Origin: Corbicula japonica
Taxonomy: Eukaryota > Mollusca > Bivalvia > Venerida > Cyrenidae
Assembly: GCA_038501625.1 (NCBI GenBank)
Contig: JAZAYU010000036.1
Coordinates: 5,184,366-5,248,365 of the forward strand
Length of the DNA: 64,000 bases
Reading direction: 5' to 3'
The notes beneath the pieces are model-generated. The model was not told where the DNA came from. It was given only the letters and a program-made list of their open reading frames with translations, and did not search any database. Below, one piece after another: positions 58,755-64,000 of this stretch. How positions within the stretch are numbered: the first letter of the stretch is position 1; each line of letters starts with the position of its first letter. A program made the position numbers and the translations under genes.

Positions 58755-59069
58755 ATTTACATTTCTATTGATTTCTTCCTTTAAAAAAATCGGTTCATTT
58801 TGCATGAACCGCATGACCCGTAATGACGTCAGTAACGTCATGGCTGTTACTATTGAAAACTCCCACGTATTACTCCCCCTTTTCACTTAATACTAATTTT
58901 TGAAAGCGTTCGACTTAAGTTTATTTAAAGAAAAAAATGAATAAAATGTAAATATAAGTAATGATTCTTATTTTGGTGCGGTTCATGCAGATTGGACGTG
59001 CACGCGAGAACTGGCACATTTACCTGCATGAACCGCACCAAAATAAGAATCATTCCTTAAATAAACATT
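58755..59069. mobile_element. Hairpin-ended insertion with TGACGTCA in H block
   Basis: About 315 bp lie between GGGGAAAA and TAGCAGTTGTCTTTG. The H copy at 42.99 kb is continuous here. Near the right end a perfect 31-bp inverted repeat (58960-58990 and 59024-59054) starts AATGATTCTTATTTTGGTGC. The left part has a small hairpin GGTTCAT/ATGAACC (58790-58809) and TGACGTCA at 58824-58831, inside a larger ATGACGT/ACGTCAT palindrome. Confidence 0.75.
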
Positions 59070-59339
59070 AGCAGTTGTCTTTGAGGGTGAGTGGTCATTT
59101 TATTTTTCTTGAGGTCAGTCAGTGGGGTAAACAAGTGTGGTCTTTATCCACAGTTAGTTTTCATTTAAAGGTTGGTTTAAGCTCAGGTTAGACTATTTAC
59201 TGTATAAATAACACCATTATGTTATTACGCCTTTTTTTTTATAAGAACACATTTTTATGAGATTAATACATTTATTTTATCCTAATTTACCACATCTACT
59301 TTTTATTTGCATTCAAACTCTATCCCGTTCTTATTTTTA

Positions 59340-59690
59340 CGAAACACATTCAATGCTTTTATGGGTTATATAACTTTAACTTTACATACTCTCTGTTGAA
59401 GAAGAAGTCACATAACAATAGCTCGTTGTATGATTTATTCTCCCCCAAATCACTTCAGATAACGTGCGCATAATCGTTTGCATACGTTAAGATGATGTTC
59501 ACGTCAAAGAAACATACATTTTGCATTATTGATTGCCTAGTAAGAATCACAATCAATTGAACAAATGTTGCCTTTTAGGAAAATATCGTCTGTGTTGAAA
59601 CACAATACTTCGCTTATTCGGGGAATCATTTGTCCGATAAAGGTTTCATCTCACGTAAGAATATATTTCTAGCTTCTTAATAAACTTTAG
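59340..59690 (+). repeat. J block (copy 4), left part
   Basis: It matches the other J copies from TTATATAACTTTAACTTTAC through CGCTTATTCGGGGAATCATT to AATAAACTTTAG. It is interrupted at 59691 by the transposon and resumes at 63798. Confidence 0.8.
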
Positions 59691-59692
59691 AT

Positions 59693-59764
59693 AGGCCTTT
59701 CTTAATATATCCTCATGAATATTTATAGATTTCTCAGAACGAGGCTATCAGTGCAAGCAGCGCA
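59693..59764. repeat. Left terminal inverted repeat of the ISL2EU-like transposon
   Basis: It pairs imperfectly with 63730-63797. The outer AGGCCTYTC and the inner 18-bp TCAGAACGAGGCTATCAG (left about 59742-59759) are conserved. The middle is diverged. Confidence 0.85.
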
Positions 59765-59813
59765 GTTGATAGCTAATACACTTTACCTTTATAAACTTTT
59801 CCAGAGTAACACC

Positions 59814-59912
59814 ATGGCTGAAACACCTTCGTACAGTGAAAGAGGTCTAGATTTACTACCATTCATATCATTTACCTTTGTTGAAAACTATATTAAATCT
59901 AATAAAAAGTAA
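59814..59912 (+). pseudogene. Exon-like ORF near left TIR, possible relic of the second transposon gene
   Basis: ATG in an ACCATGG context opens a frame of 32 codons, MAETPSYSERGLDLLPFISF onward, ending KSNKK. It can end at a GTAATC-type donor (after 59908) or at TAA 59910-59912. Its place just inside the left TIR, convergent with the transposase, is where a second ISL2EU-type gene would start. The continuation is absent, presumably lost or displaced by the LINE insertion. Low-certainty inference. Confidence 0.3.
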
Positions 59913-60165
59913 TCTAAATAAAAATTATTAATAAGGGGTTTAAATATTACAGTCAACGCTGTAATCAAGACTTGCGAGTTAATTCATTAATAATAAACTC
60001 TATTGTATTGAAGTCTGGTCAGAAAATAGGCTAATCATCTAAACCACTTGTCTTACTGATTATTGCTATCAACAAATAAACCATTAGTGCATTCCATTGT
60101 ATAGATAATGGTCAAGATGGTGTATTCAATACCGTATTTTCTCCAAGAATATCCGACATACCGGT

Positions 60166-60366
60166 ACATTAAAAAAAAACTTGCGGTCAGTTTCAAATCC
60201 CCAACTCTATCCACCAAAACCAAACAGTGAACTCTTTCGCAAAACATTTATTTACACAGGAAAACACATCTGGAATTTTCTTCCAGAATATGTAAATAAT
60301 TCTGACACAATTCAACAATTCAAAGGTAAATACATAGGCTGGAAAAAAGCATTCGACTTATCTTAA
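60166..60366 (+). pseudogene. LINE reverse transcriptase C-terminal fragment
   Basis: The frame reads LRSVSNPQLYPPKPNSELFR, then KTFIYTGKHIWNFLPEYVNN and DTIQQFKGKY before a TAA at 60364-60366. The pattern (R-S hydrophobic, P-P/R-P, F-R-K-S/T-F, Y-x-G-x-x-x-W-N-x-L-P, then F-K) is the typical end of the protein in non-LTR elements. The catalytic domain is missing. Confidence 0.75.
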
Positions 60367-60478
60367 ATTGTAGTTCGATTGCAACTAGTTCTATAGCTTT
60401 GTAGTTCTGTTACTTTCGTAATTTGTATTTGTTACTATATTAGTTTGTTGATCTTTGTCAAATGTTTATGCACATATA

Positions 60479-61355
60479 CAGTCCACACTCGTTGTGTCAA
60501 ACTCGCTTAAGTCGAAACATCGGTTATCTCGAATTAATTTCACGGTCCCGTCAAAATTTGTTCTTTTTACATATAATATTACGCCGTTTAAGTCGAATTC
60601 GACTTAAACAATGTTTTGATAAGTCGAACTAAATTTTAAACCCGCCGGCTCAATTATTCTATGTAAAGACATCGGATAAGTCGAAGTGTGAAAATCGACG
60701 CGGTCGAACAATGCGCGCGGTATCATCAAAGTGATAGCTTGTCAGGTGGGCAAACTGTCATGATTATTTAATAATCAATAATGATTGTGTGTTTTGTAAA
60801 ATGTTCACTCAGTTAATGCATTTAGATATTTTTAATGGCAATTAAAGACAAACAGCGATCAATTACGATAATGATGTGACCATCGTGCCCTTAAAATATG
60901 CGAGCATCCCTTTACGAAAACACATGCAACAATGACTGATCCAAATGCAGTCAATACTCTCAACAAAAATGAGGCACAAAAAGAACGCTCAAAGAGAAAG
61001 ATTATGAAACAAGCAATCATGGAGTTCGAGCGCGAGAACATTGATTATATAACTTTATGATGACGATGATACTTAGCTTATGTACATGTACATGTAATAA
61101 ATAAAATCAATTTCATAATTTGTTTTATTGTTTTGTTTTGATATATACAATCAATGTTTGGTTTAAATATTATTAAAAAATGCATTGAGATGTTAATGTA
61201 TTTGATATTGGACATACACACGCATATTCATGATAGATAAAAAGCATATACGGTATACTATACCTTCATTGGCGTCAATTCGGACGTGTCGAACTTCGGA
61301 TAACTCGAATTAAAATCGACGGTCCCGGCGAGTTCGACACAACGAGTGTGGACTG
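60479..61355. mobile_element. pogo/Tigger-like element, 877 bp, TA target duplication
   Basis: The left end CAGTCCACACTCGTTGTGTC is mirrored by the right end GACACAACGAGTGTGGACTG, a perfect 20-bp match, with further similarity inward (TCGAA, CGGTCCCG and CTCGAATTAA words). TA flanks at 60477-60478 and 61356-61357. Removing it rejoins CACATA and CATACTTTGAGG. A CAGT start with TA duplication suits pogo/Tigger of the Tc1/mariner superfamily. No transposase catalytic domain remains. A 42-codon plus-strand ORF at 60932-61060, rich in Lys and Glu, may be a remnant of its end. Confidence 0.85.
60586..60609. repeat. Perfect 24-bp palindrome inside the Tigger-like element
   Basis: The arm GTTTAAGTCGAA is followed directly by its reverse complement. 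The AAGTCGAA word recurs at 60509, 60627 and 60678, suggesting duplicated terminal-type motifs. Confidence 0.9.
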
Positions 61356-61411
61356 TACATACTTTGAGGGCCTTATTGAAAATTGACATTGTCAAGTAAG
61401 TCTGACCAAGT

Positions 61412-61442
61412 CGTTATTATTATTATAATTATTATTATTATT
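61412..61442. repeat. ATT microsatellite
   Basis: A short (TTA)n run, best read as the 3' tail of the LINE fragment. Confidence 0.85.
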
Positions 61443-61623
61443 AGAAATTAAAATATTTATTGAGAATTTAATTAAAAATATTTTAGAAGAGAACGGTGCA
61501 TTGAATATTCCTGACTTACTGATTCATGAATCCCCTGCATACAAATTAAGTTTAAAATGAAAATAAATTGATATTATTTGCATTTTCCCAGACAACTTTT
61601 TTTCAACAACTTTATTTATGTTG

Positions 61624-62441
61624 CTAAGACTTTACAAGAGGGCCATTGAAATTTGCCATTAAACATGCCACAGTCCACAATTGATTTACAGAACCAGTCA
61701 GTGTCAATGGAATGGGTGTATCGAACAAGTGATCTTCCTTAATTCTTCTGTTCATTCGTTCAATGTGAATTCGAAGTCGGGCGATCTGTTCGGTATTTTC
61801 AATTTCACTGACAGAGAATTGCTTTTTCTTTCGTAAAAAGTCAGGAATATTCAATGTAGCACCTTTCTCTTCTAAAATCTTTTTAATTGTAAATCCTTTG
61901 TCTGCCATTATATCATCTTCTTTTTCAATAAGGTCAAGCAAACCAGATAGTTTTGTGATTTCCACATCAGACATTGATCCTGTATATAATGTTGAAATAA
62001 ATGTGACAGCACCGTGTGGTGCTATGCCTAATAAGCATTTAAAAGTTGTAGTCCTCTTATAATTAGAAAAGGCTTGAGAATTGAGTACAAGCGACGAGGG
62101 AGTTTGGGTCCTAAGTTCCGTACAATCTATTATAACACGGGTTCGAGGATACAGTGTTTTAAAAGCTTCTGGCATTAGCTGTTGAATGGTACTTTTGGAA
62201 AGCCATAATGGAATGTCTGACAAAACAAAGTATAGAAAATTTGCCCATGTTATGATTTTCCTGCTTATAGTAGGCACTGAACAGTTAAACCTTACACTCA
62301 AATCCTGTTCAAACAATCCGGTATGTAAGCGACAAAAAACATAAACATTTCATCGATAAGCTGCATACATCTTTTTCTTCCTGCCAAACTTATTGTTTCA
62401 CTTGCTTCATAATAAGCACTTTTCATAGACTTCGCTGACGG
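61624..62441 (-). pseudogene. Transposase exon 4: HTH and DDE_Tnp_4-type catalytic domain
   Basis: This is the main catalytic exon. An acceptor CATTCAG at the 5' edge (62441) is followed by PSAKSMKSAYYEASETISLA and RKRCMQLIDEMFMF, then a one-base loss in a T6 tract (A6 on plus, 62334-62339) shifts the frame. The 230-codon frame that follows contains a helix-turn-helix (LSVRFNCSVPTISRKI), first Asp in VIIDCTEL (residue 64), second Asp in IMADKGF (139) and Glu in RIHIERMNRRIK (186). It ends QLWTVACLMANFNG. These fit the HTH_Tnp_4 and DDE_Tnp_4 folds of eukaryotic cut-and-paste transposases. The ATG at 62316 is internal to the frame and not the true start. Catalytic residues are intact; the gene is broken only by the frameshift and the exon 2 stop. 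Confidence 0.88.
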
Positions 62442-62668
62442 CTGAATGACATTGAAAAATGTAACAAAACATAAATAAGAAGAAAAGCCAGTGTAAAACG
62501 AAACACAAGTGTTATTATTATGTTATCAATTTATGAATAACATTGTGGTATGGTTTTATGCTTTATTGTACATCATACAAGCGCATTGACAAAATTCATA
62601 CTGACTATAAACAACAGAACATTCATCATATATAGTGTTGGAACAGTAACTCTTAGATATTATACAGC

Positions 62669-62945
62669 TCATGATATGTAGTGTTGCGTCCCTTGATACA
62701 TGTAATAATCAGTTACACAACAGTTATCATTTGAAAATCTGTGAAGACCAAATCGTTCTATTTTAAGTTGATTTTTAAGATTTGCATTTTCCTCTTCAGC
62801 TTTTTGTAATTCTTCTTTTAACTGGTCTATGTTAACATCTCTGTCTTCTGCCTTTTCACTGCAAGGTTCGGGTATAGATATATATGGAGCTTCAATGTCC
62901 ATTTCTTTTTCTTGCATTCTGGCATGGCTAGTATCTGAAGACTCA
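62669..62945 (-). pseudogene. Transposase exon 3: acidic linker and coiled coil
   Basis: The acceptor TTAATTGCAG precedes TGAGTCTTCAGATAC at 62945. Joined in phase 2 to exon 2 it reads EIESSDTSHARMQEKEMDIE, then a heptad-like IDQLKEELQKAEEENANLKN that predicts a short coiled coil, as is usual after THAP domains. The frame runs to a TGA at 62669-62671. The expected link to exon 4 (a YYTGF-like segment in relatives) is disturbed, so the true donor is unresolved. A small frameshift near 62700 is possible. Confidence 0.7.
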
Positions 62946-63094
62946 CTGCAATTAAAAATTAATGTTCTTAGTTTTAATGACAGTAAATATCAAAATGTTG
63001 TTTTTTTCTGTAATAATGATTGTTATTAAATAGAAAATTATGTAGAAAAATATAGAAATAAAAAGTTTAGCAAATATTATATTTTTTCACTTAC

Positions 63095-63264
63095 ATTTCG
63101 TCTGCCAACATCTTCCTCTTTATTGCCCTTCTAGGAGGTTTTGTACTACTTCAGTCAAAGACTGAGGGTACAGCTGTTGGTTTGAGGCATTTCCTAACTG
63201 GTGTCCATGACCGGTAGTCCTCTTGTTTGAAATGTTTGGAACAAACAACTGTAGTTCTCTTTAT
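63095..63264 (-). pseudogene. Transposase exon 2: second half of THAP domain, with premature stop
   Basis: The acceptor TTTCATTCAG (edge 63264) and donor ATGTAAGT (edge 63095) give a 170-bp exon. In phase 0 it reads VVCSKHFKQEDYRSWTPVRK and CLKPTAVPSVF. This supplies the C-x2-H pair of the C2CH zinc site and the AVPxxF box that closes a THAP domain. TGA at 63151-63153 (codon 38 of the exon) follows VFD and truncates the protein. The frame then continues as SSTKPPRRAIKRKMLADE, so a point nonsense mutation is likely. Confidence 0.8.
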
Positions 63265-63530
63265 CTGAATGAAAAAAGTATAAATATATTTCGAAACAAT
63301 TTAGCATGTATACGGTAATAGCAAGAGAAAAAGCACACCAGCATAATTCGGGCGGTTAAATAACTGAGCTATAACCAATTATTATTATTTAGATCTTGTA
63401 ATTTAATTAGAAAAATGAGTTGTAGTAGTATCCAGTATTTTGGTTTATATTAAATTTGTCACAACTTAAACTAATTACAACTTTTTGAACATAATATGTT
63501 GCGACATGCAAAAACAAAGATGTAATTTAC

Positions 63531-63719
63531 CTTGAAAAATTCTCCTTCATCTCTTCTTATTTTCACAATCCATTGCTTTTTCAAAACTTCATCCTTAGGT
63601 ATTTTATGAAAGTGCAATGAATTATCATATCTTGAATCTGAATTACACAATGGCACACAACAATGGAAAGAAGATTTTCCTTTATCTCGAGACGTGCTTG
63701 GGCTTATAAGCTCAGCCAT
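63531..63719 (-). pseudogene. Transposase exon 1: N-terminal half of THAP domain
   Basis: ATG at 63717-63719 opens a 63-codon exon. MAELISPSTS is followed by FHCCVPLCNSDSRYDNSLHF, HKIPKDEVLKKQWIVKIRRD and EGEFFK, ending at a GTAAAT donor (exon edge 63531, phase 0). C20/C21 and C25 form the first zinc pair, and W50 is the conserved THAP tryptophan. With exon 2 the domain spans about residues 19-99. THAP domains bind the element's DNA ends in such transposases. The start lies just inside the right TIR, a usual position for an autonomous element. Confidence 0.85.
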
Positions 63720-63729
63720 TATTTGTTTA

Positions 63730-63797
63730 CATCCATGCCCTGATAGCCTCGTTCTGATAATGGAATCTATGGTATGCATACAATTTGAGAGAGGCCT
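63730..63797. repeat. Right terminal inverted repeat of the ISL2EU-like transposon
   Basis: CTGATAGCCTCGTTCTGA (about 63743-63760) and the outer GAGAGGCCT (to 63797) mirror the left end. The AT at 63798-63799 is the target duplication. Confidence 0.85.
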
Positions 63798-64000
63798 ATT
63801 TCTAACATTAAAGAAACAAACGTTTTCCTGGAATTTTACCAGGGGAGGAGGTGAGGTCAAGCTTCTGAGCAACATAAAGTATGATCATATAAAGTGAACC
63901 ATGCTATTCAGGAAAAGCCACATCTTTACACAGGCAAAAATCAGACAAATAAAAAGAATAGGCGAATGTCTTTTTGTGACACTTATTTGTACCGGGATAC
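63798..64000 (+). repeat. J block (copy 4), right part
   Basis: J sequence resumes at ATTTCTAACATTAAAGAAAC and continues with AATTTTACCAGG, AAGCTTCTGAGCAACATAAA and GAATAGGCGAATGTC to the window edge. The minus-strand Penelope-like end that sits after AACATTAAAGAAAC in the other J copies is missing here. Confidence 0.75.

Larger units (their letters stand above)
60150..61442 (+). mobile_element. LINE (non-LTR retrotransposon) 3' fragment, interrupted
   Basis: The C-terminal end of a LINE reverse transcriptase (to 60366) is followed by 3' UTR sequence. This is split by a TA-flanked element at 60479-61355 and resumes at CATACTTTGAGGGCC. It ends in a (TTA/ATT)n tail at about 61412-61442, as many LINEs do. 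The left boundary is uncertain. The fragment lies within the ISL2EU-like transposon. Confidence 0.65.
59693..63797 (-). mobile_element. ISL2EU-like DNA transposon, 4.1 kb, with TIRs and AT target duplication
   Basis: The left end AGGCCTTTCTTAATATATCC and the inverse of the right end, AGGCCTCTCTCAAATTGTAT, open imperfect terminal inverted repeats of about 70 bp. Their inner part TCAGAACGAGGCTATCAG is identical on both sides. AT at 59691-59692 and 63798-63799 flanks the element, and J copies at 31.7, 43.64 and 51.24 kb give the uninterrupted AGATTTGTAACATTAAAG. It carries a minus-strand THAP + DDE_Tnp_4 gene and, near the left end, a plus-strand exon-like ORF. THAP-DDE genes and a 2-bp AT duplication agree with my recollection of the ISL2EU (IS4EU) superfamily, whose members often have a second gene with a YqaJ-type nuclease. 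That second domain is not seen here. A LINE fragment and a Tigger-like element are nested inside. Confidence 0.85.

Noticed and set aside
61624..62316. Treating the 230-codon DDE frame as an intact single-exon transposase starting at its first Met
   Set aside because: Upstream residues in the shifted frame (PSAKSMKSAYYEASE, RKRCMQLIDEM) belong to the same protein, so the Met is internal and the gene is spliced and frameshifted.

Overview
The window looks like repeat-saturated, AT-rich nuclear DNA of a mollusc, most likely a bivalve. The evidence is a CTCCCC-hairpin and AGGTCA-type tandem repeat near 1.1-1.6 kb, reverse-transcriptase fragments of a kind I associate with bivalve and other marine invertebrate genomes, tRNA-derived SINEs, and spliced THAP/DDE transposase exons. 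The species call is inference. I see no intact host protein-coding gene, rRNA, functional tRNA or CRISPR array. Almost every open reading frame under about 130 codons is a chance frame in repeats.

Layout. (1) 1-8 kb: mostly unassigned AT-rich sequence, a ~146-bp tandem array (1.06-1.66 kb), a 53-bp perfect duplication (3.1 kb) and a Penelope-like retroelement fragment with direct terminal repeats (4.4-5.4 kb). (2) About 8-59 kb: a degenerate, large-scale repeat. The same ordered non-coding blocks, which I label F, G, K, A, B, C, D and L, recur with an A-to-A spacing of about 8.5 kb between the first two copies and more where insertions intervene. Further copies are partial. A second block pair, H and J, recurs at about 31, 43, 51 and 59 kb. 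Because the copies are alignable, they serve as empty sites that reveal insertions. (3) Insertions visible this way: Penelope-like fragments (11.5-13.3 minus, 27.9-28.2, 44.1-45.1, 47.9-49.0, 52.6-52.8 minus), tRNA-derived SINE units, often dimeric (11.1, 25.5, 29.9, 56.9 kb), hairpin elements carrying TGACGTCA sites (26.7-27.3, 33.1-34.4, 58.75-59.07), foldback elements (28.94, 36.2-36.9), a 2.0-kb TIR element with repeated CCTCCGTAAC motifs (38.5-40.6), and a 1.7-kb TIR element with AT target duplication (53.2-54.9) that itself holds a TA-flanked MITE.

(4) 59.69-63.80 kb: the best-defined gene-bearing element. It is a 4.1-kb DNA transposon with imperfect terminal inverted repeats starting AGGCCT, an AT target duplication verifiable against three related J-block copies, and a minus-strand multi-exon gene encoding a THAP zinc finger, a coiled coil, a helix-turn-helix and a DDE_Tnp_4-type catalytic domain. 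This fits the ISL2EU/IS4EU group. The gene has a premature stop and a frameshift, so this copy is probably dead. A short plus-strand exon-like ORF next to the left TIR may be a relic of a second gene. Inside the transposon sits a LINE 3' fragment, and inside that a pogo/Tigger-like TA-flanked element, giving a four-layer insertion stack.

Together these show a long history of block duplication followed by repeated transposon insertion. Percent identities were not computed; all block boundaries are by eye and approximate unless a TSD is named.
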